A DNA stretch of 64,000 nt from Nocardioides gilvus (GTDB taxonomy: Bacteria; Actinomycetota; Actinomycetes; Propionibacteriales; Nocardioidaceae): positions 372,001 through 436,000 of the forward strand of contig NZ_QHKY01000002.1 in assembly GCF_003194605.1 (NCBI RefSeq), read 5' to 3'. The notes below the pieces were generated by a model. That model ran no database searches. It was given only the letters and a program-made list of their open reading frames with translations, and was not told the DNA's origin. Shown here in pieces: positions 26,891 to 34,776 of this stretch (positions are counted from its first letter, which is position 1; each line of letters opens with the position of its first letter). The position numbers and the translations under genes are program-made.

Positions 26891-27517
26891 TCAGACTCCT
26901 TGGGTGGGGGTCGTACGGGGAAGTTGCGCGTCGAGCGTGGCGGCCCACGCGTCGAGGATCCGGGCGCGACGCTTCGCGTCGTCGGAGATGGTGTTGGCCA
27001 GTCCGAGGCCTCGCACCAGGTCGAGAGTGGCCTGGACGAGCTCGCGGGTGCCGGGGGCGGCACCGTCGACCCCGAGGGCGTCGGCGGTGAGCTGGTGGGA
27101 CTGGCGACCGACCCGCTGCTCGAGCCGTTGGACGGCTTCGCTCAGCTGGGGGTCGGTGCGGGCCGCGACCCAGAGCTCGAGCGCGGCGGTGAAGATCGGG
27201 GCGGTGAAGTGGGCGGCCAGGATCTCCAGGACCGCGCGCGTACGCCCCTCGCCGGTCGGCGCCTCGGCCAACGTGCTGGCGAGCTCGTCACCCCGGGAGG
27301 TGGAGATGTGCTCGACGGCCGCGACGACGAGGTCGTTCTTGGTCGGGAAGTGGTGCACCTGCGCCCCGCGGGAGACACCCGCGCGCTTGGAGACCAACGT
27401 GGTGGACGTGCCGGAGAAGCCGACCTCGACCAGGCACTCCACGGTCGCCTCCAGGAGGCGGGCCCGCATGGCGCGGGTGCGTTCCTCCTGGGGGACGCGC
27501 AGGGGTTGGGTGGTCAT
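26891..27517 (-). CDS. TetR-family regulator of the acyl-CoA operon
   Basis: 208 residues from ATG 27517; the frame extends 9 codons further without an evident ribosome site. Classic N-terminal helix-turn-helix: RLLEATVECLVEVGFSGTSTTLVSKRAGVSRGAQVHHFPTKNDLVVAAVEH. The C-terminal ligand domain is alpha helical. It is the first gene of the operon (3 bases before the TIGR03084 gene), so a repressor here would be autoregulated. A palindrome lies just upstream of its start. Confidence 0.92.
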   Translation of the reverse strand: MTTQPLRVPQEERTRAMRARLLEATVECLVEVGFSGTSTTLVSKRAGVSRGAQVHHFPTKNDLVVAAVEHISTSRGDELASTLAEAPTGEGRTRAVLEILAAHFTAPIFTAALELWVAARTDPQLSEAVQRLEQRVGRQSHQLTADALGVDGAAPGTRELVQATLDLVRGLGLANTISDDAKRRARILDAWAATLDAQLPRTTPTQGV

Positions 27518-27539
27518 GGAAGAACCATGCCTCGGAATT

Positions 27540-27567
27540 AACAAACAGTCAAGCCTGTCGGTTTGTT
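27540..27567. promoter_or_regulatory. Operator candidate for the TetR regulator of the acyl-CoA operon
   Basis: AACAAAC and GTTTGTT are perfect 7-bp arms separated by 14 bases. Inside, ACAG and CTGT are also complementary. It lies 23 bases before the TetR start, in the gap shared with a divergent membrane-protein gene, and is AT-rich against its surroundings. Confidence 0.6.
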
Positions 27568-27659
27568 GTATCGGCGAGTGTCGTACCGGCCGGTCACCCC
27601 GTTCGCCTGTCTAGGGTGACCCGTGAGTCGGGCCAGCGATGGCCCAGGAGGAGATGCAC

Positions 27660-28568
27660 GTGTCGACATACGGAAACGAACCCCACGACCCCAACGGACC
27701 CCCGCCCCAGAACCCCGGACCGCCGCCCGGTGGCGAGATCCCCTCGCCGCCTCCGGCGTACGGTCAGCCCAGCTACGGGATGCCGAGCGAGGGCCAGCCG
27801 GCGTACGGCCAGCCCGACTACGGCCAGGCGCCCCCTCCCCCGCCGCCCGGTGGGTACGGCGGCCAGGGTGGCGGTGGCGGTGGCGGTGGTGACCACTCCG
27901 GTCCCTACAGCGCGCCGACGGCCATCGGTTACGGATGGAAGAAGTTCACCGAGAACATCGGCATCTTCCTGCTCCTGACCTTCGTGATGTTCGCGGTCTC
28001 GATCGCCATCAGCGTGGTCGTCGGTCTCCTGACCGGCGGACTCTCCGCGGCCACCACTGACGACTCCGGGCTCGCCGCCTTCACCGGAGGATTCAGTCCC
28101 TCGAGCCTCGTCACCAATGCCCTCACCAGCCTCGTCACGGTGATCTTCTGGGCTGCCCTGGTCAAGGCCGCCCTGGACGTCGTGAGCGGCGTGAAGCCCA
28201 CGCTGGGCAGCGCGTTCTCCGACATCGACTGGGTCCAGGTCCTGATCGCCTCGCTGATCATCAGCGTGCTCACCACCATCGGCACCGCGCTCTGTGTCCT
28301 GCCGGGCATCATCGTGGGCTTCCTGACGATGTTCACGCTCTTCTTCATCATCGACAAGAAGAGGCAGTCGATCGACGGGCTGAAGGACAGCTTCACCCTG
28401 GTCACCCAGAACATCGGCTCAGTCATCCTGTTCATCCTGCTCGCCATCGCCGTCTCGGTCCTCGGCCTGCTGGCCTGCTGCGTCGGTCTGCTGGTGGCCC
28501 TCCCGGTCATCACCATCGCCGAGGCCTACACCTACCGCCGTCTCCAGGGCGAGCCTGTCGCCGCCTGA
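27660..28568 (+). CDS. Proline/glycine-rich integral membrane protein
   Basis: 302 residues from GTG 27660, set by AGGAGG eight bases upstream; ATG 27639 in frame lacks a ribosome site. The first 85 residues are disordered Pro/Gly/Tyr/Gln repeats (GQPSYGMPSEGQPAYGQPDYGQA, then a run of glycines). Next come five to six membrane segments, including NIGIFLLLTFVMFAVSIAISVVVGLL and SVILFILLAIAVSVLGLLACCVGLLVALPVITIAEAYTYRRL. Such tailed proteins are common in actinobacteria, and the proline-rich tail may bind partners. Function is unknown. It is followed by a clear terminator. Confidence 0.8.
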   Translation: MSTYGNEPHDPNGPPPQNPGPPPGGEIPSPPPAYGQPSYGMPSEGQPAYGQPDYGQAPPPPPPGGYGGQGGGGGGGGDHSGPYSAPTAIGYGWKKFTENIGIFLLLTFVMFAVSIAISVVVGLLTGGLSAATTDDSGLAAFTGGFSPSSLVTNALTSLVTVIFWAALVKAALDVVSGVKPTLGSAFSDIDWVQVLIASLIISVLTTIGTALCVLPGIIVGFLTMFTLFFIIDKKRQSIDGLKDSFTLVTQNIGSVILFILLAIAVSVLGLLACCVGLLVALPVITIAEAYTYRRLQGEPVAA

Positions 28569-28593
28569 CCTGCCGCTCCCAGCACCACCAGGG

Positions 28594-28617
28594 CCCGTCC
28601 ACCTCACGGTGGGCGGG
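28594..28617 (+). terminator. Hairpin terminator after the membrane-protein gene
   Basis: CCCGTCCACC / GGTGGGCGGG, a 10-bp stem with one G-T pair and a 4-base loop, followed by TTCT, 25 bases after the stop. Confidence 0.7.
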
Positions 28618-28645
28618 TTCTGCCGTTCCATACGCAGGCACTCTT

Positions 28646-28720
28646 CGTATTTGGACGTAGGAAAGTACTTGAAGGGCCCGGGATCTGCCTCTGCGAGGGA
28701 CTTTCCTACGTCCAAATACG
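28646..28720. repeat. Perfect 21-bp inverted repeat with a 33-base loop
   Basis: The arms 28646-28666 and 28700-28720 are exact reverse complements (left arm begins CGTATTTGGACG). The arms are about 43% GC in a region of roughly 70%. The element lies after the terminator of the gene before it and 35 bases before the SDR start, so it is either an operator/cruciform for that gene or a small mobile-type remnant. I see no flanking target duplication. Confidence 0.85.
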
Positions 28721-28755
28721 GTGGAAGTCACCTCGGGTTTGCCACACTCACCCTC

Positions 28756-29535
28756 ATGACCGAGACAAGCCCGACCAAGACCATCCTGATCACCGGCGCC
28801 AGCAGTGGCCTGGGCGCCGAGATGGCCCGTCAGTTCGCCGCACTCGGCCATGACCTCGCGCTCTGCGCCCGCCGCATCGAACGCCTGGAGGAGCTGCGCG
28901 CCGAGATCACTGCTGCGCACCCGTCCACGCAGGTCGCCATCCGCGCCCTCGACGTCAACGACCACGACGCCGTCTTCGAGGTCTTCCGCAGCTTCCGTGA
29001 CGAGGTGGCGGCTGAGGGCCGCACCATCGACCGCGTCGTGATCAACGCCGGCATCGGCAAGGGGGCCCCGCTCGGCACCGGCCGCTTCGACGCCAACGTC
29101 GAGACCGCGCAGACCAACTTCATCGCCGCCCTAGCCCAGACCGAGGCCGCGATGGAGATCTTCCGGGCCCAGGAGCGCGGCCACCTGGTGATGATCTCGA
29201 GCGTCTCCGCGATGCGCGGAATGCCGAAGGCGATGAGCACGTACGCGGCCACGAAGGCCGGCGTGGCCCACCTCGCCGAGGGGTTGCGTACGGAGCTGCA
29301 CGGCAAGCCCGGCTACCAGATCTCGGTCATCTACCCCGGCTTCATCATCTCCGAGATGAGCGACCCGTCGAAGAAGCCCGGCCCGCTGATGGCCTCGACC
29401 GAGAAGGGCGTACGCGCGATCGTCGCGGCGATCGAGAAGGAGAAGAAGTCGGCCGCCGTGCCACCGTGGCCGTGGGGCCCGCTGTCGAAGGTCCTCAAGG
29501 TCGCGCCGCTCGGCGTGGTCCGCAAGATGGTCTGA
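28756..29535 (+). CDS. Short-chain dehydrogenase/reductase
   Basis: 259 residues from ATG 28756 (an in-frame start at 28609 would run through the inverted repeat). NAD(P)-binding TILITGASSGLGAEMARQFAALGHDLALCARR, then INAGIG, the catalytic serine in MISSVSAMRG and the YxxxK pair in STYAATKAGVAHLAEGL. RxE pattern residues after strand 2 (CARRIERLEE) suggest NADPH. The substrate is unknown. There is no ribosome site close to the start, so translation may be weak or leaderless. It is convergent with the phosphatase gene, four bases apart. Confidence 0.88.
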   Translation: MTETSPTKTILITGASSGLGAEMARQFAALGHDLALCARRIERLEELRAEITAAHPSTQVAIRALDVNDHDAVFEVFRSFRDEVAAEGRTIDRVVINAGIGKGAPLGTGRFDANVETAQTNFIAALAQTEAAMEIFRAQERGHLVMISSVSAMRGMPKAMSTYAATKAGVAHLAEGLRTELHGKPGYQISVIYPGFIISEMSDPSKKPGPLMASTEKGVRAIVAAIEKEKKSAAVPPWPWGPLSKVLKVAPLGVVRKMV

Positions 29536-29539
29536 GGCC

Positions 29540-30163
29540 TCAGCGGTAGGTGACGAGGTCGCGTGAGAGGTGTTCGTGGCCGTTGAACGAGATCAGTGAC
29601 GTGCCCCGGCGGCCCATGACCACCCTGGTCACCGAGGTGTTGACCATCACCGGCATCAGTCGCCGGTAGGAGGCCGCGCCGCCGTCGAGCAGCGCGGCAG
29701 CCAGCGCGGCGATCGGTCCGCCGGAGGTGAAGACCACCGCGGTGCCGACGGTAGAGAGGTCGACCAGGGCAGCTGAGGTACGGGCGCAGAAGTCGACCCA
29801 GGGTTCGTCACCGGGCTCGTGCTCCCCGGCCAACCAGCGATCCGTCGCGCCCTCGTACCAGCGTTGGAAGGCTTTGCGGCTGCCCTCCTCCCGACTCGCC
29901 ATTCGAGCCGCCGAGCCCGCCAGCTCGAACTCGTCCCAGCGCGGGTCGACGCGCACCGGAGCCGTCCACCCGGCGGCCCCCGCCGCGATCACTGCGGTCT
30001 CGCGCTGGCGTCGCAGCTCACCGTGCACGACGACGTCTGGGCTCAGCCCGGCGAGCTCCCGCCCGAGCAGGCCGGCCTGTTCCTCACCGAGGGCCGAGAG
30101 GACGTCGTAGTCGTCGGTGCCGAACGAGGCCTGGCCGTGGCGCACCAGCAGGATCTGACCCAT
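29540..30163 (-). CDS. Histidine phosphatase-superfamily protein
   Basis: 207 residues from ATG 30163; the frame runs on to 30217 inside the neighbouring gene. N-terminal phosphohistidine motif LLVRHGQASFG (RHG), the second arginine in ELRRQRETAVIAA, the acid/base region WDEFELAG and the second histidine region VVFTSGGPIAALAAALL, in which a glycine-proline replaces the usual GH. The replaced late histidine makes phosphatase activity less certain. It lies 11 bases after the solute-binding protein gene and probably ends that operon. Confidence 0.82.
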   Translation of the reverse strand: MGQILLVRHGQASFGTDDYDVLSALGEEQAGLLGRELAGLSPDVVVHGELRRQRETAVIAAGAAGWTAPVRVDPRWDEFELAGSAARMASREEGSRKAFQRWYEGATDRWLAGEHEPGDEPWVDFCARTSAALVDLSTVGTAVVFTSGGPIAALAAALLDGGAASYRRLMPVMVNTSVTRVVMGRRGTSLISFNGHEHLSRDLVTYR

Positions 30164-30174
30164 GGATGTGCCGC

Positions 30175-31047
30175 TCAGTCCCGCAGGACCGGGACGCCTG
30201 CGCCCTCGACGAGCCATTCCTGCTCGAGCGCGGCGAGCGTGCCGTCCTTGCGCAGCGCGGCGAGTGCGCGGTTGACGCAGTCAGTCATCGCGCTGCCCTT
30301 CTCCAGCAGCAGGGCAAACTGCGGTCCTCCGTCGGCCGTGAACTGACCGACCACCTTCGCGCCGGGGATTCCGTCCGCCATCCGCACCGCGGCCGCGAAG
30401 TCGGCGACCAGCGCGTCGACGTCTCCGTCGAGGAGCGACTGCTCGGCTGCCTCGGAGCTGCGGAGGGCCACCGGCTTCACGTCGGGCTCGACGTCACGAC
30501 GGACCGAAGCGAGCGAGGCCGAGCCGCGCTCGGCACCGAGGGTGAGCCCCTCGAGGTCGTCGATCTCGCGGACGCCGGCCGCAGCTGACTCCTCAAGCGC
30601 CACGACAGCCTGCGGGAGCGTGTAGTAGGGCTCGGAGACGTCGACGTCCTTGGCGCGGTCGTCGGCGTCGGCGAACTGGGCGAGATGGAAGTCGAACTCC
30701 TTCGCGCCGGGCTCGTGGGCCTTCTCCGGCGGCACGGTCAGCCACGTGACAGCGACGGCGGCATACCCCAACTGGTCAGCGACCGCGTGCGCGACGCCCG
30801 ACTCGAAGCCTCGCCCGTTGGCCGGGTCGTCCCCGACGAACCACGGAGGCTGCGCCGACCCGTCGGTGGCGATGCGCAGGACGCCTTCCTCGCGGGCACG
30901 GCCGTCCGCGCAACTCACCAGGTCCCCGGTGCCGGAGTCGGCCATGGGGGTCTGCTCGGCGGAAGTCTCCTCCACGGCCGACCCGCATCCGCCAGCGGCG
31001 AAGACCAACGAGAGGGAGAGAGCGACGAGCGTTCCGCGCAGGAGCAT
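30175..31047 (-). CDS. Extracellular solute-binding lipoprotein (family 3)
   Basis: 290 residues from ATG 31047. Signal peptide with lipobox AGGC (C21). The mature part has the amino-acid-binding-protein pattern: GVLRIATDGSAQPPWFVGDDPANGRGFESGVAHAVADQLGY, VDVSEPYYTLPQAVVALEES, DLEGLTLGAERGSASLASV, LLDGDVDALVADFAAAVRMA, and a C-terminal NRALAALRKDGTLAALEQEWL. Such proteins feed importers, but the adjacent ATPase and permease look like an exporter (ABC-2) pair, so its partner may be elsewhere or it may act as a sensor. Confidence 0.85.
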   Translation of the reverse strand: MLLRGTLVALSLSLVFAAGGCGSAVEETSAEQTPMADSGTGDLVSCADGRAREEGVLRIATDGSAQPPWFVGDDPANGRGFESGVAHAVADQLGYAAVAVTWLTVPPEKAHEPGAKEFDFHLAQFADADDRAKDVDVSEPYYTLPQAVVALEESAAAGVREIDDLEGLTLGAERGSASLASVRRDVEPDVKPVALRSSEAAEQSLLDGDVDALVADFAAAVRMADGIPGAKVVGQFTADGGPQFALLLEKGSAMTDCVNRALAALRKDGTLAALEQEWLVEGAGVPVLRD

Positions 31048-31065
31048 GCAGAGCACTCTAGGTCG

Positions 31066-32649
31066 TCAGGAAGCGACGGTCGTCACCACACCGGCCCGGG
31101 CAACCGGATCACTCCACACCTTCGCTGCCCGCCGCCAACGCAGTGCCGACCACGCCAGGAACGGGCTGGCGAGCAGCACGATGAGCCACCACGGAGCCGC
31201 CACCGTCGCCGCCGTCGAGAAGACCATCGCGGTCAGCGTCGTGCTCAGGGCCAGTTTGGCCGAGTATCCGATCATCACCGTGGGCGGGGCCGGGGTCGCG
31301 CGGGCCGAGCGCAGATTGACCGCGAACGGCCGTCGGATCGACCAACTCATCGAGACCGCGACCACCTGTGCCGTGACGACCAGCACCGTGCAGACGATCG
31401 CTGCCATCTCACCGGCGGTCGGGACACCCGCGCGCAGGGACGCCAGGCCCACGGTGATCAGGGAAGCCAGCAGCAACCACTCGGCCAGCACCCAGCTGCG
31501 GGCCCGGAAGACCGTGATCGCGTCGACCGGGAGACTCTCGCGCCACAGGCCTCCGCGGCCGTCGAGCGACCAGATGTTGACGCCGAAGAGCAGGACTCCA
31601 CCACTCACCACCAGGCCGGGCAGGATCACTACGTTGGACCACTCCAGGGCGCCGGCGAAGGCGACCAGCCCGGGGCCGATCGCCAGGACCAGCATGCCGC
31701 GCCGCATCGGCACCGCGCGCCAGACCGACGCCCGGTCGATGCGCACGAGCATGGCCAGGACTCCGCGTGGGTTGGGCCGCGCCTCGTGCGCCGTGGACTC
31801 GGCCTTCAGCTCGTCACGCGGCATCCGCCGGGCCGCCACGTGCGCAGCCCACCCGCCCAGGAGGAGCGAGACCGCGGTGATCGCCAGGAGCGCCAGGGCC
31901 GCGAGGCACCAGCGTACGGAGAAGCCGGAGAGGCCGGCCATCAGCAGCTGCAGCGTCGGCACCGCGTCGAGCACGTCGAAGAGACGGTCGGAGAGTTGGA
32001 GCCAGGCCATGAGGCCGGCGAGCGCCACCCCGGTGAGGCGTACGGTGGCGACCCCGTGCGGACGACGACGGACGGCTTCGGCGCACCACCCGATCACCTG
32101 CGCCAGGGTGGTGGCCGCGACGATCCACAGCACGACAATGGCCAACAACCACCCCAGGTCGGTGGTGCCGCGGCCGTAGGAGGCAGCGCCCAGCAGGAAC
32201 CACGCCTGGAGCATCCACGCAATGTTGAGCGGCGCCATCAGCAGCGCGCCCAGGTGGTCGGTGGTCGGGCTGACCGGGTAGGCCACGGCGCTCTCACCGG
32301 AGAGCAACTCGCGACCACCACCCGATGCGATCGCCGAGGCGACCGCCAACCCCAGGAAGCCCACCATCATCGTGGGCATCAGCAGCAGGACGTTGAAGGC
32401 CATGCCGTCGGCGTCACCCGCGCCGGACGCGAGCAGCGGGCCGACCACCGCGGCCAGGGTGATGGCCACCAGGACGGCGACGGCGGTGCGGACGACCTTG
32501 GGCTTGCGGACCGTCCCGCCCCTGAAGCGCAACAGGTGGCGGGTGTCGGCGACCGCACGACGGATCTCCGCCGGGCGCCAGGGTGAGACCGAGTCGGCGT
32601 ACGTCCGCAACTCGGTCCTGTGCTCAATCCAGGAGGGCGCGGTAAGCAT
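31066..32649 (-). CDS. Polytopic ABC-2-like permease
   Basis: 527 residues from ATG 32649, which overlaps the ATPase gene end by 26 bases. A cytoplasmic N-terminus is followed by about 12 hydrophobic segments, with a long cytoplasmic middle loop (ARRMPRDELKAESTAHEARPNPRGVLAMLVRIDRASVWRAVPMRRG). No FtsX or binding-protein-dependent EAA motif is visible. Together with the ATPase it probably forms an exporter whose substrate cannot be told. Confidence 0.75.
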   Translation of the reverse strand: MLTAPSWIEHRTELRTYADSVSPWRPAEIRRAVADTRHLLRFRGGTVRKPKVVRTAVAVLVAITLAAVVGPLLASGAGDADGMAFNVLLLMPTMMVGFLGLAVASAIASGGGRELLSGESAVAYPVSPTTDHLGALLMAPLNIAWMLQAWFLLGAASYGRGTTDLGWLLAIVVLWIVAATTLAQVIGWCAEAVRRRPHGVATVRLTGVALAGLMAWLQLSDRLFDVLDAVPTLQLLMAGLSGFSVRWCLAALALLAITAVSLLLGGWAAHVAARRMPRDELKAESTAHEARPNPRGVLAMLVRIDRASVWRAVPMRRGMLVLAIGPGLVAFAGALEWSNVVILPGLVVSGGVLLFGVNIWSLDGRGGLWRESLPVDAITVFRARSWVLAEWLLLASLITVGLASLRAGVPTAGEMAAIVCTVLVVTAQVVAVSMSWSIRRPFAVNLRSARATPAPPTVMIGYSAKLALSTTLTAMVFSTAATVAAPWWLIVLLASPFLAWSALRWRRAAKVWSDPVARAGVVTTVAS

Positions 32650-33340
32650 GGGCCCCTTCCTCTCCCTGCAGATCGATGGAATCCATGTCAGCGACGCGGG
32701 CGCCACCCCGCAGGACCAGCGCGGTCGAACAGGTCTCGATGGCCAGCTCGCGCAGGTGGGTGGAGAGCAGGACTGCGGCCCCGCGGGCGCGGGCGTCGGC
32801 GACGATCTCGAAGGTTGCCTCGACCCCGATCGGGTCGACCCCGTCGAAGGGCTCGTCGAGGAGCAGTACGTCAGGCTCGTGGAAGGCAGCCAGGATCACC
32901 GAGAGTCGTCGACCCATGCCGTGGGAGAAGCCGCTGGTCACCCGGTGGGTGACGTCACCCAGCTCGAACTTCTCCAGCAGGTCACGGCCTCGGGCTTCCC
33001 ATCCGGTCATCCGACGCAGATTGGCGGCCAGCTGGAGGTGCTCCCACGGGGTCGCGCGCGGGACCAGCCCGCCGACGTCCGGGCAGTAACCGACCGCACG
33101 CTTCACGCCCAGGGTGTCGTGGGCGACGTCGATCCCGGCGACCACGACCCGACCGCTCGTGGGCGGGACGACACCGGCCAGCACCCGCATCGTGGTCGAC
33201 TTGCCGGCGCCGTTGCGTCCCAGCAGCGCGGTGGCGCGGCCGGGCAGGGCCGCGAAACTGACGCCGACGACGGCCTCGACCTCACCGAAGCGGACGTGGA
33301 GGTCGTCGACGAGGACGGCGGGAGTTGGCATGGACATCAC
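32624..33340 (-). CDS. ABC transporter ATP-binding protein
   Basis: 238 residues. Walker A GRNGAGKST, the Q-loop region VGYCPDVGGLVPRATPWEHLQLAANLR, a degenerate signature FSHGMGRRLSVILAAF, Walker B VLLLDEPFDGVD and the H-loop LLSTHLRELA. The FSxGM signature is usual in ABC-2 type exporters. First gene of an apparent operon: ATPase, permease, solute-binding protein, histidine phosphatase. Confidence 0.9.
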   Translation of the reverse strand: MMSMPTPAVLVDDLHVRFGEVEAVVGVSFAALPGRATALLGRNGAGKSTTMRVLAGVVPPTSGRVVVAGIDVAHDTLGVKRAVGYCPDVGGLVPRATPWEHLQLAANLRRMTGWEARGRDLLEKFELGDVTHRVTSGFSHGMGRRLSVILAAFHEPDVLLLDEPFDGVDPIGVEATFEIVADARARGAAVLLSTHLRELAIETCSTALVLRGGARVADMDSIDLQGEEGAHAYRALLD

Positions 33341-33582
33341 CCAGTCGATTGTTCACGAGCACGTCGGTTCTGGGGCGGGTTTCGCGAGAATGACAGTGGC
33401 CACGCGCGGCACCCTGGCCCATCAGCCGGGTGGAGCCACCCCTGCCGGGCCGATGCAGATTCGGTCGCCACCACGTCGGACGTTCGGCGCTGCTGAGTGC
33501 CGGCCCACGCTCACGACGGGCCCGTGAGGCGCGAGTCTCCGACAGGGTGGTCGCCCTGGGCATGTGCGGTCACACTGGACCC

Positions 33583-34680
33583 ATGGACCTTCGACCCAGC
33601 CGCGTCATCGTCGCTGCCTGCGCGGGACTGATGCTGATGAGTGCCTGCTCGGCCGACGACCCCGCCGACGACCCCGCGGCACCCTCGCCGGGTCAGAGCG
33701 CGACCAGCACTCCGGGTCCCACGGCCGGCGGGTCCGCGTCCCCCGACGCCGATGGTCCCGCTGAAGAGACTGCTGACCCGGTCTCGGTCCCGGGCGTGGC
33801 CGCGCAGACCCACACCGGTACCCCACTCCGCCTGGGCGCGGTGCGCGAGCAGACCGCCGCCTACACCTCGTACGACGTCACCTGGCGGGCCCGCAGCAGC
33901 GGGCCGGGTGCGTACGAGGAGCCGCTGCGGCTGAGCGGCGTGCTCAACGTGCCGCGCGGGGATGGCCCCTTCCCCGCGGTCGTGCTGGCCCACGGCTACA
34001 TCGATCCGGCCGTGTACCAGAGCGGCCAGGGGATGACCCGCGAGCGCGGATTCCTGGCTGATCGCGGCTACGTCGCGCTGCACGTCGACTACCGCGGGCA
34101 CGCCCGCTCGGACCCCGACCCGAGCGGTGGGGCCGACGTACGCCTGGGCTACGCCATCGACGTGATCAGCGCCGTCGACGCGCTGCGTGGGATCGCTGAG
34201 CGAGACGGTACCGACGTGCCCGTGGACCCGGATCGGATTGCGCTCTTCGGCCGGTCGATGGGCGGTGGGGTGGTGCAGAAGGTGGCAGCGATCTCACCGG
34301 GGTTGGTCGACGCAGTGGTGGCCTGGGCGTCGGTCTCGTCGCTGGAGGCGGAGAACTTCGACCAGTTCATCCGCGACGACAACGACGAACGCCTCGACAC
34401 GCTCGTCCGCGCCCACGGCCTCCCCGAGGACTCCCCCGACTTTTGGGAGGGCGTCTCCTCGCGTCCCTACTTCGACCGGGTCACCGAACCGTTCCTCGCC
34501 GTGCACGGCCGCGCCGACGACACCTGTCCGCCGCGGTGGGCTCGCGCCACCCAGCGCGCGATGCGCCGCGCCGGGGTCGACTCCGAGCTGGCCTGGTACG
34601 ACGACGGGCATGCCTTCGGTCCGGCGTTCGTCGCCGCGATGGAGCGGACCTTCTCGTTCCTCGACGAGCACCTGGCCTGA
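33583..34680 (+). CDS. Lipoprotein alpha/beta hydrolase (S9-like)
   Basis: 365 residues from ATG 33583; an in-frame start at 33430 has no signal sequence. Signal peptide with C22 in MSAC, an acidic Pro/Ser/Thr linker to about residue 70, then the hydrolase: FPAVVLAHGYIDPAVYQSGQGMTRERGFLADRGYVALHVDYRGHARSD, nucleophile elbow ALFGRSMGGGVVQ (GxSxG), the aspartate in VHGRADDTCPPRW and the histidine in YDDGHAFGPAF. All triad residues are present. Likely a surface-anchored peptidase or esterase. A strong terminator follows. Confidence 0.88.
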   Translation: MDLRPSRVIVAACAGLMLMSACSADDPADDPAAPSPGQSATSTPGPTAGGSASPDADGPAEETADPVSVPGVAAQTHTGTPLRLGAVREQTAAYTSYDVTWRARSSGPGAYEEPLRLSGVLNVPRGDGPFPAVVLAHGYIDPAVYQSGQGMTRERGFLADRGYVALHVDYRGHARSDPDPSGGADVRLGYAIDVISAVDALRGIAERDGTDVPVDPDRIALFGRSMGGGVVQKVAAISPGLVDAVVAWASVSSLEAENFDQFIRDDNDERLDTLVRAHGLPEDSPDFWEGVSSRPYFDRVTEPFLAVHGRADDTCPPRWARATQRAMRRAGVDSELAWYDDGHAFGPAFVAAMERTFSFLDEHLA

Positions 34681-34702
34681 CGCGCTGCCCGCCCAACGCG
34701 AA

Positions 34703-34744
34703 CTGCCTGCGTGGTGACCGTCGAAACGGCCGCCACGCAGGCAG
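34703..34744. terminator. Bidirectional hairpin between the hydrolase and fadB
   Basis: CTGCCTGCGTGG and CCACGCAGGCAG form a perfect 12-bp stem, extended inside by ACCGT/ACGG around a CGAA tetraloop. It lies 22 bases after the hydrolase stop and 32 bases beyond the fadB stop. No clear U-tract. Confidence 0.75.
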
Positions 34745-34776
34745 TGTGAAGCGTCAGTCAGTGATCGACCGACTGA

